In this document: piece by piece, positions 44,102 through 53,600 of the stretch
How the letters are laid out: the number at the start of each line of letters is the position of its first letter
How positions within the stretch are numbered: position 1 is the stretch's first letter
Assembly (NCBI GenBank): GCA_046566185.1
Contig: JBKHXE010000021.1
Coordinates: forward strand, 1 to 64,000
Direction: 5' to 3'
DNA length: 64,000 bases
From: SCSIO-59966 sp046566185
GTDB lineage: Bacteria; Actinomycetota; Actinomycetes; Actinomycetales; SCSIO-59966
Translations under genes and position numbers: made by a program
Notes under the pieces: model-generated
What the model was told of the DNA's origin: nothing
What the model saw: the letters and a program-made list of their open reading frames with translations, nothing else
Databases searched by the model: none

Positions 44102-45403
44102 ATGAGACGACGGGGTCTCGCAGCACTGACAGCCTGTTGCGCCGCGGTAGCGCTGGTCCTGGGCACGGGCCCGGCGGCGACCGCCGAGCACGACGAGAGG
44201 CCGCACACGCAGAACCTCAAGGCGCTCGGCCATCTCGAGGCGGAAGGAAGCTTCGTGACGCCGACCCCCCAGGGCGTCAACACCGACCTCGCCTTCTGGG
44301 GCAAGCACATCTTCCAGGGGACGTACGGCGGGTTCCGGGTCGTCCACGACGCCCCCGGCCAGCCTCGGGAGATCTCCTTCACCGAGTGCACCGGCAACCA
44401 GGGCGACGTGGTGGTCTGGGAGGACGTCCTCGTGCGGTCGTGGAACTCGCCGGCCCCGGCCGGCGCCACGTGCGACGGCCAGCCCGTGCCGGCAGGCTTC
44501 GAGGGCCTGCACGTGTTCGACATCAGCGACGTGCGCGACCCCGAGCTCGTCGCCGCGGTGCCGACCGCGTGCGGGTCGCACACGGCGACGGGTGTGCCGG
44601 ACACGGCCAACGACCGCCTGCTCGTCTACAACAACGGCTCCAGCCCCAGCTGCCCCTGGTTCGAGGTCGTCGACGTCCCGCTGTCGGACCCCGACGCGGC
44701 GGCGGTGCTGCGGGTCGAGCCGCTGCAGGCCACCACGCGGTGCCACGACATCGGCGTGATCCTCGGTGACGTCATGATGGCGACGTGCGCGGCCGGCGGC
44801 GCAGCCAACGTGTTCAGCCTCGGCGGAGCGTCCGGCGGCACCCTCGAGGACCCGGCGTTCCTGTACTCCATCGCCGAACCCGGTGTCGGCACCGGCGGCA
44901 GCTGGCACTCGGCGGCGTTCACGTGGGACGGCGAGGTGATCGTGCTCGGCTGGGAGCCCGGCGGCGGAGCGGCGCCCGAGTGCGAGGCGACCGACCCGGA
45001 CGTGAAGAAGTCGATGTTCTTCTACGACAGCGCGACCGGCCAGAAGCTGGGCCAGTGGACGCTGCCGCGGCCGCAGACCGCCGCGGAGAACTGCACCATC
45101 CACAACTTCAACGTGGTGCCGCTGGAGGACCGGTACGTCGTGGTCAGCGGCAACTACCAGGCCGGCACGTGGGTCACCGAGTTCACCGACCCGGCGAACC
45201 CCGTGACGGTCGCCTGGTCCGACCCGGAGCCCCTGGTGCCGACGCAGCTCGGCGGGGCGTGGTCGAGCTACTGGTACAACAACACGATCTACGAGAGCTC
45301 GATCACCGAAGGGCTCAACGTGTTCCGCCTCAGCGGGCCCGAGACCGCCGGTGCACTCCAGCTGGAGCACCTCAACCCGCAGACGCAGGAGTTCTCGTTG
45401 TAG
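44102..45403 (+). CDS. Secreted LVIVD-repeat-like beta-propeller protein, copy 1
   Basis: A 433-residue protein with a Sec signal peptide (RRRGLAALTACCAAVALVLG, cleaved near ATA-EHDE at residue 34). The mature part has propeller-like blades ending in FDISDVRDPELVAAV, CHDIGVI, HNFNVVPLEDRYVVVSGNY and SSYWYNNTIYESSITEGLNV, which resemble LVIVD or selenium-binding-protein-like repeats. Cysteines are in spaced pairs, in keeping with extracellular disulfides. The gene has GAGGAGGGG directly upstream. It shares the ending LNPQTQE and much of its layout with the gene at 48675; the two flank a secreted protease. Function unknown. Confidence 0.8.
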   Translation: MRRRGLAALTACCAAVALVLGTGPAATAEHDERPHTQNLKALGHLEAEGSFVTPTPQGVNTDLAFWGKHIFQGTYGGFRVVHDAPGQPREISFTECTGNQGDVVVWEDVLVRSWNSPAPAGATCDGQPVPAGFEGLHVFDISDVRDPELVAAVPTACGSHTATGVPDTANDRLLVYNNGSSPSCPWFEVVDVPLSDPDAAAVLRVEPLQATTRCHDIGVILGDVMMATCAAGGAANVFSLGGASGGTLEDPAFLYSIAEPGVGTGGSWHSAAFTWDGEVIVLGWEPGGGAAPECEATDPDVKKSMFFYDSATGQKLGQWTLPRPQTAAENCTIHNFNVVPLEDRYVVVSGNYQAGTWVTEFTDPANPVTVAWSDPEPLVPTQLGGAWSSYWYNNTIYESSITEGLNVFRLSGPETAGALQLEHLNPQTQEFSL

Positions 45404-45427
45404 CCGCTCCGCGCACCAGCTCGTGGT

Positions 45428-45464
45428 CCGGGCCCCGTGAGGCACAGAGCCTCACGGGGCCCGG
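45428..45464 (+). terminator. Very strong hairpin terminator
   Basis: A 16-bp perfect stem (left arm CCGGGCCCCGTGAGGC, right arm GCCTCACGGGGCCCGG) closes over a 5-nt loop ACAGA, 24 nt after the propeller gene stop and 75 nt before the protease start. There is no U-tract; it should work in both directions. Confidence 0.85.
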
Positions 45465-45539
45465 GCTGCTCGCCGTAACCTCCGCCCGGACCGTCCCGTT
45501 GTGACCTGCGGACCACCCCTTCCACCCGCAGAGGTCGCC

Positions 45540-48470
45540 ATGCGCCGTCCCCGCCCCGTCCGCGCCGCCGCCGTCGCGGGGGCCTGTCTCGCCGGGCTCA
45601 CCGCCGCCCTGCTCCTGCCCGTCCAGTCCGCCGGCGCCACCGAGGTCGGCCAGTACGTCGTCCGGCTCTCGGACGCCCCGCTGGCCAGCTACCGCGGTGG
45701 GCTCCCCGGTCTCGCCGCCACCAACCCCGCCGCTCTCGGGGAGACGCGGCTGGACGTCGACAGCGTCGCGAGCCGCGCCTACCTCACCCACCTGGCGAGC
45801 GCGCAGGCCGGCGTCGAGTCCGCCGTCGAGGCGGCCCTCGGCCGTGACGTGGAGCCCGAGCACAGCTACCGCTACGCCTACAACGGCCTGAGCCTGTCGC
45901 TCACCGAGGCGGAGGCAGCTCGTGTCGCCGGCCTGCCGGGGGTGGCCGACGTCCAGCCGGCGATCGAGCGGCAGCTGCTCACGGACGCCGGGCCGGCGTG
46001 GATCGGGGCGCCCGGCGTGTGGAGCGGCGCGTCCGCCTCCGCCGGCACGCAGGGCGAGGGCGTCGTCGTCGGCGTCATCGACACCGGCGTCAACCACGAC
46101 CACCCGTCGTTCGCCGACGTCGGCGGCGACGGGTACGACCACGAGAACCCGCGCGGCACCTTCTACGGCCTGTGCGACCCGGTCACGGGGCTGCCGTTCT
46201 GCAACGACAAGCTCATCGGCGTCTGGGACTTCACCGGCACCACCCCCGAGGACGACAACCAGCACGGCAGCCACACCGCGAGCACCGCGGCAGGCAACCA
46301 CGTGTCCGCGACGCTCAGCGGCCCGACCCTCTCGATCGACCGCGAGGTCGCGGGCGTCGCGCCGCACGCCAACCTCATCACCTACAAGGCGTGCATCGCC
46401 GCCGGCTGCCTGTCCCCCAGCCTCGTGGCCGCCATCGACCAGGCCACGGCCGACGGGGTCGACGTCATCAACTACTCGATCGGCGGTGGCTCCAGCGACC
46501 CGTGGGCGGACGCCGACGCGCAGGCCTTCCTGGGTGCCCGGGACGCCGGTGTGTTCGTCGCGTCGTCCGCCGGCAACAGCGGCCCGGGCGCCGCGACCGT
46601 CGGCTCCCCCGCCGACGCTCCGTGGCTCACCAGCGTCGCCGCCAGCACCCACGACCGGGCGTTCGTCAACGCCGTCACCGGCATGACCGGCGGCGCCACG
46701 ACCCCGCCGGCCGACCTGCCCGGCAGCAGCTTCACCTCCGGCTACGGTCCGGCGACCGTCGTCCACGCCGCCGACCACGGCGACGCGCTGTGCGGCGCCC
46801 CGTTCCCGCCCGGCACCTTCGACGGCGAGATCGTCGTCTGCCGCCGCGGCAGCAACCCACGCGTCGAGAAGGGCAGCAACGTCAGGACCGGCGGCGCCGG
46901 CGGCATGATCCTCGTCAACACCGAGGCGGACGGCGAGTCGACGGTGGCCGACGCCCACGTGCTGCCAGCCGTGCACCTGGGCTGGGCCGCCGCACAGCAG
47001 CTCGAGGCCTGGGTGCTGGACGGCGGCGAGGGCCACACGGCGACGATCGCCGGGACCACCGTCGACCAGCGCGACGAGAACGGCGACGTGATGGCCGGTT
47101 TCAGCTCCCGCGGCCCGAACCCGTCGGTGGCGGGCGTGCTCAAGCCGGACATCTCCGCCCCGGGCGTCGACGTCCTGGCGGCCGTGCACACGACCGACCC
47201 GACCGCCGGGCCCGAGTTCGGCGTGCTGTCCGGGACCTCGATGTCGAGCCCGCACCTCGCCGGCGCGGCCGCCCTGCTGCGCGCCCTGCACCCGGACTGG
47301 ACCCCGGGCCAGGTGCAGTCCGCGCTGATGACCACGGCACTCGACTCCACCATGCGCAAGGAGGACGGCAGCACCCCGGCGGACGCGTTCGACATGGGCG
47401 CGGGCCGCGTCGACCTCTCGGTGGCGGGGAGGGCCGGGCTGCTCCTCGACGAGGACCGGACGGCCTTCGACGCGGCGGACCCGGCCGCGGGCGGCGACCC
47501 GAGCCGGCTCAACCTGCCGAGCCTGGCCAGCGGTGACTGCGCCGGCACGTGCACGTGGGTGCGCACCGTCACCAGCGCGCTCGGCACCACGGCCACGTGG
47601 GACGTCGCGGCCACCGCACCGTCCGGCCTGACGGTGTCGGTCAAGCCGAAGCGCGTCACGCTCGCGCCCGGGGAGAGCGCGGACATCACGGTGACCGCGG
47701 ACGCCACGAGGGCGGCTGCCGGCTCCTGGGTCTTCGGCGCCCTGCGGCTGAGCGAGCGCAAGGGCCAGGCGCCCGCCGTGCACCTGCCGATGGCGGTCCT
47801 GCCCGGCGGCGCCCCGGTGCCGGTCAGCGTCGAGTCGACCGGCACGAGCGGCAGCACGACGGTCACGCTCACCGCCCCGACGGCGATCCGCGACCTGACG
47901 GCGAGCGTCAACGGGCTCCAGCAGGGCCTGGCGGAGTCCCGCCGGCTGGCGCAGGACCCGACGCCGCTGGACCCGTACGACGGGCTGGGCGGCACGTTCC
48001 ACGTCACCACCCGGGCGGCCGAGGGGGCCCGCCTGCTCGCCGCCGAGATCGCGTCGACGACCGCCTCCGACCTCGACCTGTTCGTGGGCCTGGACGCCAA
48101 CGGCGACGGCACGCCGCAGGCGAGCGAGGAAGTCTGCCGCAGCGCCAGCGAGACCGCGCTGGAGGCCTGCCGGCTCACCGACCCGCGGGCGGGCACCTAC
48201 TGGGTGATGGTGCAGAACTGGCTCACCGGCCAGGTGCTGGACGACGTCGAGCTGGTCGTCGCGTCGGTGCCGGGCACGGACGCCGGCAACCTCACCGTGA
48301 CCGGCCCGGGCCGTGTCGCCGAGGGCGGCACGTACCGGGCGACCCTCGCGTGGGACGAGCCGGCGATGGCCCCGGGCACGACGTGGTTCGGACTGGCCGA
48401 GCTGGCCCCGGACCGTCGCAGCCCCGCCGGCAGCGCCGGCTCGCTGCTGGTGAGGATCGACCGGCCCTGA
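45540..48470 (+). CDS. Secreted subtilisin-like serine protease (S8) with PA domain
   Basis: A 976-residue exported protease. Residues 1-36 are a Sec signal; an I9-type propeptide follows (QYVVRLSDAP... near 40). The triad is D181 in GVIDTGVN, H242 in QHGSHTAST and S567 in GTSMSSPHLAG. A protease-associated (PA) domain is inserted between H and S (DALCGAPFPPGTFDGEIVVC, here split, then GAGGMILVNTEAD). The last 350 residues are beta-rich, with DLFVGLDANGDGTPQASEE and a pre-peptidase-like WVMVQNW end, likely cell-wall or substrate binding. GAGGT is 6 nt before ATG 45540. It is probably maturing itself and degrading extracellular proteins. Confidence 0.93.
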   Translation: MRRPRPVRAAAVAGACLAGLTAALLLPVQSAGATEVGQYVVRLSDAPLASYRGGLPGLAATNPAALGETRLDVDSVASRAYLTHLASAQAGVESAVEAALGRDVEPEHSYRYAYNGLSLSLTEAEAARVAGLPGVADVQPAIERQLLTDAGPAWIGAPGVWSGASASAGTQGEGVVVGVIDTGVNHDHPSFADVGGDGYDHENPRGTFYGLCDPVTGLPFCNDKLIGVWDFTGTTPEDDNQHGSHTASTAAGNHVSATLSGPTLSIDREVAGVAPHANLITYKACIAAGCLSPSLVAAIDQATADGVDVINYSIGGGSSDPWADADAQAFLGARDAGVFVASSAGNSGPGAATVGSPADAPWLTSVAASTHDRAFVNAVTGMTGGATTPPADLPGSSFTSGYGPATVVHAADHGDALCGAPFPPGTFDGEIVVCRRGSNPRVEKGSNVRTGGAGGMILVNTEADGESTVADAHVLPAVHLGWAAAQQLEAWVLDGGEGHTATIAGTTVDQRDENGDVMAGFSSRGPNPSVAGVLKPDISAPGVDVLAAVHTTDPTAGPEFGVLSGTSMSSPHLAGAAALLRALHPDWTPGQVQSALMTTALDSTMRKEDGSTPADAFDMGAGRVDLSVAGRAGLLLDEDRTAFDAADPAAGGDPSRLNLPSLASGDCAGTCTWVRTVTSALGTTATWDVAATAPSGLTVSVKPKRVTLAPGESADITVTADATRAAAGSWVFGALRLSERKGQAPAVHLPMAVLPGGAPVPVSVESTGTSGSTTVTLTAPTAIRDLTASVNGLQQGLAESRRLAQDPTPLDPYDGLGGTFHVTTRAAEGARLLAAEIASTTASDLDLFVGLDANGDGTPQASEEVCRSASETALEACRLTDPRAGTYWVMVQNWLTGQVLDDVELVVASVPGTDAGNLTVTGPGRVAEGGTYRATLAWDEPAMAPGTTWFGLAELAPDRRSPAGSAGSLLVRIDRP

Positions 48471-48608
48471 GTCAGATCCTGACCTGACGCGGAAACGACG
48501 GGAACCCTTGTCACGCCCGTCCGCCCGGTGCCACGCTTCCGGGCGGACCGGCCGTGACGAGCTTCCTGGCGCTCAGCGGCTCCTGGATCCCGTCCCCCCG
48601 GCCCCTCG

Positions 48609-48637
48609 GAGGTGTGCGGGCGTCACCGGCACACCTC
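48609..48637 (+). other. Hairpin ahead of the second propeller gene
   Basis: GAGGTGTGC (48609-48617) and GCACACCTC (48629-48637) pair perfectly with an 11-nt loop. It is 139 nt beyond the protease stop and 38 nt before the next start, so it could be a terminator or part of a leader. Confidence 0.45.
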
Positions 48638-48674
48638 GGTGCGTCCACCACGACCTCTCACGAGGAGGACCGAT

Positions 48675-50054
48675 ATGCGTCGACCACTGCGCGCCACCGC
48701 CGTCGCGGGGCTCGCCCTGTCCCTGATCCTCGCCGGCGGCGCCGCCGTCGCCAACGACCCCGACGGAGACCACGTCGGTCCGGGCTCGAGCGGCCCGGAC
48801 CAGCACTCGAAGAACGTCAAGCTGCTGGCGAACGTCGCCCGCTCCGCGCCGGCGGTGCAGTCCGACCTCGCCTTCGACGGACGACTGGTGTACGCGGGCA
48901 ACTACGGGGGGTTCCGCGTCATCGACGTCTCCGACCCCGAGGCGCCGCGGGTGGTCACCGACTTCCGCTGCAACGGCGCGCAGGGCGACATCTCGGTCTA
49001 CCAGGGGCTCGCCTTCCAGTCCGTGGACAGGGCTCAGTCCGACGGCGGCTGCACCAGCACGGACGTCACGGCGTCCACCCCCGGCATGTTCGAGGGTGTG
49101 CGCATCTTCGACGTCTCCGACCCCGCCTCCCCGAGGCTCATCACGTCGGTCCCCACGGACTGCGGCTCGCACACGCACACCCTGGTGCCCGATCCCGCGA
49201 ACGGCCGGGTGGTCGTCTACGTCTCGTCCTACCCGCTCGGCGGGCTGGCCCTGGGGCCGAACTGCGTGCGCGCCGAGGACGGCGGCGGCCACAGCAAGAT
49301 CTCGGTCATCGAGGTGCCGCTGGCGAACCCCGCGGCGGCCACCGTGTCCGCCTACCACCTCGATGGGGACACGCAGTGGGCGACCTACCTGGGCGCCTAC
49401 ACGTTCCGCGCCTGCCACGACATCAGCGTCAACACGGCCATCGACCGCGCCGCGGCGGCCTGCATGTCCGAGGGACAGGTCTGGGACATCAGCGACCCGC
49501 TCGCGCCGCGGTTCCTCTACCGGTACGACAACGACGCGGTGAAGCCGGAGAACGTCGACCTGTTCCACTCCGCGAGCTTCAGCTGGGACGGCACCATCGT
49601 CGCCTTCGGTGACGAGTCCGGCGGTGGTGGGTCGGCCCGGTGCACGCGCCCGGACGACGACCGGGGCCGCATCTGGTTCCTGGAGCAGGCGACCGGCCGG
49701 GAGCTGGCCAGCTACAAGGTGCCCCGCGCCGAGCCCGGCACGTGCACCATGCACAACTTCAACTTCCTCCCGCTGCGCGGCCGGAACGTCCTGGTGTCGG
49801 CCGCGTACACCGCCGGCACGACGATCGTCGACGTGGACGCGCTCGTCGCCGGCGCCTCCGAGGAGGACGCCGAGGTCGGCTGGTACAAGCCGAGCGGCGG
49901 CAACACCTGGTCGAGCTACTGGTACAACGGGTTCGTCTACGGCAACGACATCCTGCGCGGGCTCGACGTGTTCCTGCTGAGCGACCCGGTGCGTGCGGGC
50001 GCCCGGAAGCTGCCGTACCTCAACCCGCAGACGCAGGAGCAGCTCATCACCTGA
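48675..50054 (+). CDS. Secreted LVIVD-repeat-like beta-propeller protein, copy 2
   Basis: A 459-residue paralogue of the protein at 44102, with a Sec signal (RRPLRATAVAGLALSLILAG, cleaved near AVA-NDPD). Blade motifs are stronger here: YGGFRVIDVSDPEAPRVV, VRIFDVSDPASPRLITSV, QVWDISDPLAPRFLYR, HNFNFLPLRGRNVLVSAAYT, then SSYWYNGFVYGNDILRGLDV; the C-terminal LNPQTQE is identical to copy 1. The D-x-SDP turn is the LVIVD repeat signature. GGAGG lies 9 nt before the ATG. The role is unknown; the repeat pair around a protease suggests a shared secreted function. Confidence 0.83.
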   Translation: MRRPLRATAVAGLALSLILAGGAAVANDPDGDHVGPGSSGPDQHSKNVKLLANVARSAPAVQSDLAFDGRLVYAGNYGGFRVIDVSDPEAPRVVTDFRCNGAQGDISVYQGLAFQSVDRAQSDGGCTSTDVTASTPGMFEGVRIFDVSDPASPRLITSVPTDCGSHTHTLVPDPANGRVVVYVSSYPLGGLALGPNCVRAEDGGGHSKISVIEVPLANPAAATVSAYHLDGDTQWATYLGAYTFRACHDISVNTAIDRAAAACMSEGQVWDISDPLAPRFLYRYDNDAVKPENVDLFHSASFSWDGTIVAFGDESGGGGSARCTRPDDDRGRIWFLEQATGRELASYKVPRAEPGTCTMHNFNFLPLRGRNVLVSAAYTAGTTIVDVDALVAGASEEDAEVGWYKPSGGNTWSSYWYNGFVYGNDILRGLDVFLLSDPVRAGARKLPYLNPQTQEQLIT

Positions 50055-50088
50055 CCCGTCACGCGGCCCCCGCCGCCCCCCACTGCCC

Positions 50089-50151
50089 CGCCGAGTGTGA
50101 CTCCGAGAGCAGACACGCCGAGCGAGTCTGCGCGAAGAGCCACACTCGGCG
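50089..50151. repeat. Large palindromic intergenic element (cruciform-like)
   Basis: Outer arms CGCCGAGTGTG and CACACTCGGCG (11 bp, perfect) enclose inner arms GCAGAC and GTCTGC (6 bp) with 9-nt unpaired flanks on each side and an 11-nt apex. It fills the space between two converging genes, so it may serve as a bidirectional terminator. I recall similar CGAGTGTG...CACACTCG elements as dispersed actinobacterial palindromes, but cannot check it. Confidence 0.8.
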
Positions 50152-50166
50152 AGGGCGGGGTGGTGG

Positions 50167-50532
50167 TCAGGCGACGTGCGGGTGCGTCTGGCGGTACCGG
50201 ACGACGACGAGCGCGCCGCCGAGGGCCAGCGCCGCGCCGCCCAGCCCGGCCACCGCAACCGTGTCCCACGGGATCGCCGTGGCGACCGGCGTGGCGGGCG
50301 CGGGCGAGGACTGCTGCTCCTGCAGCGCGACCCGCTCGGTGTACTCGATCTGCGCCTTCGTGTCGCGGATCCGCTCCGCCTCGACGGCCCTCCGCTCGGC
50401 GTACTCGAGCTGGGCCTTGCTCGGCGCCGGGTCGGCGCTCGCCGCGGCGGCGCCCGCAGGCAGCAGGGTGGCGCCGACGACCAGCGCGCCGGCGGCGAGA
50501 CGTCGGGTGAGCAGGGTCTGGTCCTGGAACAT
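50167..50532 (-). CDS. Small exported membrane-anchored protein, unknown
   Basis: A 121-residue protein. Residues 9-33 form a signal peptide (LAAGALVVGATLLPAGAAAA), residues 36-72 a charged helical stretch in which AQLEYAERRAVEAERIRDTK and AQIEYTERVALQEQ are near repeats (possible coiled coil), then an SPAPATPV linker and a C-terminal membrane helix (about 91-110, VAVAGLGGAALALGGALVVV) followed by YRQTHPH. It is thus likely anchored with the helix outside. No sortase motif is seen. GGAGG is 5 nt before ATG 50532. Confidence 0.7.
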   Translation of the reverse strand: MFQDQTLLTRRLAAGALVVGATLLPAGAAAASADPAPSKAQLEYAERRAVEAERIRDTKAQIEYTERVALQEQQSSPAPATPVATAIPWDTVAVAGLGGAALALGGALVVVRYRQTHPHVA

Positions 50533-50628
50533 CGTGACCTCCGTCGGTCCGGCTCCCCGGGTGGGAGCTCGTGCCGACGACGGTGCCGCCCGTCGGTCAC
50601 CCGCCGGTCGCGCGACGGCCGCAGGCGG

Positions 50629-53600
50629 TCACGTGCCGGTCTCGCATCGGTCGCGGTGCAGGTACTGACGGCACTCCTGGTCGGTCATCGGCCTGGTGAC
50701 GGCGTCCTGCGCCATGGCCAGGAGGTCGTCGAGGTCGAGGGCCCAGACCCGCACGAGGTCGTCCTGCCCCGCCGTCACCAGGCGCCGCCCGTCGGGGGAG
50801 AAGTCGGCGTAGGTGACAGCCGAGCGGTGACCGTGCAGCGTGACGAGCGGCAGACCGGTCTCGACGTCCCACACCCGGGCCGTGCGGTCGCCGCTGGACG
50901 TCGCCACCCGCCTGCCGTCGGGGCTGAAGTCGACGTCGGTGACGTGGCTGCTGTGCCCCTCGAGCACGTGGACGACCTCGCCGGTGGAGACGTCCACGAT
51001 CCGCGCCGGTCCGGTGTAGCTGCCGACCGCGACCTGTGTCCCGTCCGGCGAGTAGGCCAGCCGCCGCAGGAACCCGAGACCGCCGATCTCGCGCACGATC
51101 TCACCGGTCGCGACGTCCCAGACCACGATGCGCACGCCCTCGGCGTTCGCTCGCTCGTTCGGGGTGGCGATGGCCGCCATGTGCCGCCCGTCGGGTGAGT
51201 ACGTGGCTCCCTCCAGGCCGGTCCCCTGCGGCGCGGAGAGCACGTCGAGCACGCGTCCGTCGCGGTCCACGACGGTCGCGGACCCGTCGATCGTCGACAG
51301 CACGAGCCGCTGGCTGTCCGGGCTCCACGACACCCACTCGACGTTGTCGGGGGCCTCGGCGACGAAGGCGACGTCACCCCCGGCGGCGTCCCAGACCGTG
51401 GCGACCGGGGCGAAGAAGCCGGTGGCGGCGACCAGGGTGCCGTCGGGGCTGACCGCCAGCGCGCGTGCGGGTTCGGGGTCCCCGGCGCCGGCCGGGGGCC
51501 GCATCACGACCGCGGCGCGCCCGGCATCGACGTCCCAGCGGGTCACGGTGGCGTCGGGGCTCGACGCCACGACCTGGCCGTCGGGCGTGAAGTCGGCGGC
51601 GTTCCACTCCGGGTCGCCCATCGCGGGGAGCGCCGCCCACTCGGCCCCGCCGCCGAGGGTCACGTCGAACACGCTGACCGCCGACACGGCCTCGTCCCCG
51701 GTCATGACGAAGCGCCCGTCCGGGGAGAACACCGCGTCGTACAGCCCCTGGGTGCCCTGGCCCGCAAGGGTCAGCTCGGGCCGCGCCGCGTCCGCCGAGA
51801 CGTCCCAGACCCGCACCGTGCCGTCGCCGCCGGCGGTGGCGAGGCGACGCGCGTCGGGCGACCAGGCGACCGCCTGGACTGCCGCCCGGTGCGCCGTCAC
51901 GGCGTGCACCATGGCGCCGGTCGAGGCGTCGAACACCCGGGCGGCGTGGTCGCCGTCGGCCGTCGCGACCCACCGGCCGTCCGGGCTGAAGTCCACGTCG
52001 GCGACCTCCTTGCCGGCGGCGCGAGCGACCTCTGCCCCGGACCGGGCGTCCCAGACGACGAGGGTCCCCCGGTCCTCCAGCGGCGCGGCCAGCCGAGCAC
52101 CGTCGGGGCTCATCGCCAGCGCCCACTTGATGCCGGCCATCGGCCGCTCCTGGACGACCGAGCGTGTCGGCAGGTCCCAGACCCGCACCGTCGACTGCCC
52201 GTCGGCGAACCAGACCGCCGCCACGGTCCGGCCGTCCGGCGAGAACCAGGGTGACCAGATCTCCCCGGTGCCCGGCAACGAGTGCAGCAGCTCGCCGGTC
52301 TGCGGGTCCCAGACGTCCAGCACGCCGTCGTCCCCCGCCGACGCGAGCATCGTGCCGTCCGGGCTGAAGCGAGCCATGTTGATGTCGACGTCGTCGGCCA
52401 CCCAGCTGAGCACCGGCTCGCCGGTCCGGGCGTCACGCAGCTCGACGAGCCCGGACTCCTCGGGCCCCTCGGTGACGAACAGCCGTCCGTCGGGGCTCCA
52501 GTCCACCCGGCCGCCCACGCCGTCGACGGAGAGCACCGCCCGGGACGCCGTCACTGCCCGGTGCAGCGCGTCCTCGGCCTCCCCGAGGACGGCGAGCCCG
52601 TTGTCCCGCGCCAGCTGCGCCGACTCCACGGCCAGCATCACGGCGAGCTCGGGGTCGGCGTCCAGCACCGCGAGCGAGGACGACGCGAGCTCGCGTGCCT
52701 GCGCGACCAGCGCCTCGCGCTCGGCCCGGTCGCCCGCCCGGACGGCGGTGACGCCCGCGACGAGCGACACGACGAGCAGCACGCCGACGCCACCGAGCAG
52801 CCACCGCAGCCGCCGGTTCTGGCGCGTGGCCTGCGTGGCGCGGCGCTCGGCGTCGGCGCGCTCCGCGTCGAGGGCGGCGCGAGCGGCCGCGAGGAACTCG
52901 GCCTCGAGGTCGGTGATCTCGCCGGGACGGGCAGCGGCCAGGTCGCTGCCCGCGGCCAGCCGGGCACCCCGCCACAGGTCCGTCGGCTCCCGGCCGCCTT
53001 CGGCCCAGTCGACGGCCGCGGCTGCCAGGCGGCCGCGGATCGCGCGGGTCTCGGCGTCCTCCGCGACCCAGTGGCGCAGCCGCGGCCACTCCCGGTACAG
53101 CGCCTCGTGCGCGGCCTCCACCCAGCCGTCGCCCAGACTGAGCAGCCGCGCGCCCGCCAGGGGGCCGACGACCGCACGCACGTGCGGGTCCGGCAGGGCC
53201 GCCAGCTCGGCGAGCGGCACCCGTCGCCGGCTGACGGCCGTGCCCTCCCCGGTGCCGGCCAGCCGCAGCATCAGCACCCGGACGGCGGCCCGGCCCTCGT
53301 CGTCCAGCTCGCCGTAGACGCGCTCGGCGAGCCGGGCCACCGCGCCCCGCACGCCGCCGGCGCGGGCGTACGCGGCCAGGGTGAGCCGCGTGCCGTCCCG
53401 GTGCTCCCACAGCTCGCTGAGCGCGGTCGACAGCAGCGGCAGCACCCCGGGCTCCGCGGCGGCGTCGGCGACGAGCGCGTCCGTCAGGCCGACGTCCAGC
53501 ACCAGACCGGCCCGCTCGGCGGGCAGCTCGACGGCGCGGCGCAGCTCGGCCTCGCTCGGCGGTCCGACCAGCACGGTGGAGTCGGACAGCAGCCGCGCCA

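Noticed and set aside
50167..50532. Sortase (LPXTG) surface anchor
   Set aside because: No LPxTG-like motif precedes the terminal helix and the tail after it is HP-rich, not a basic sorting tail.
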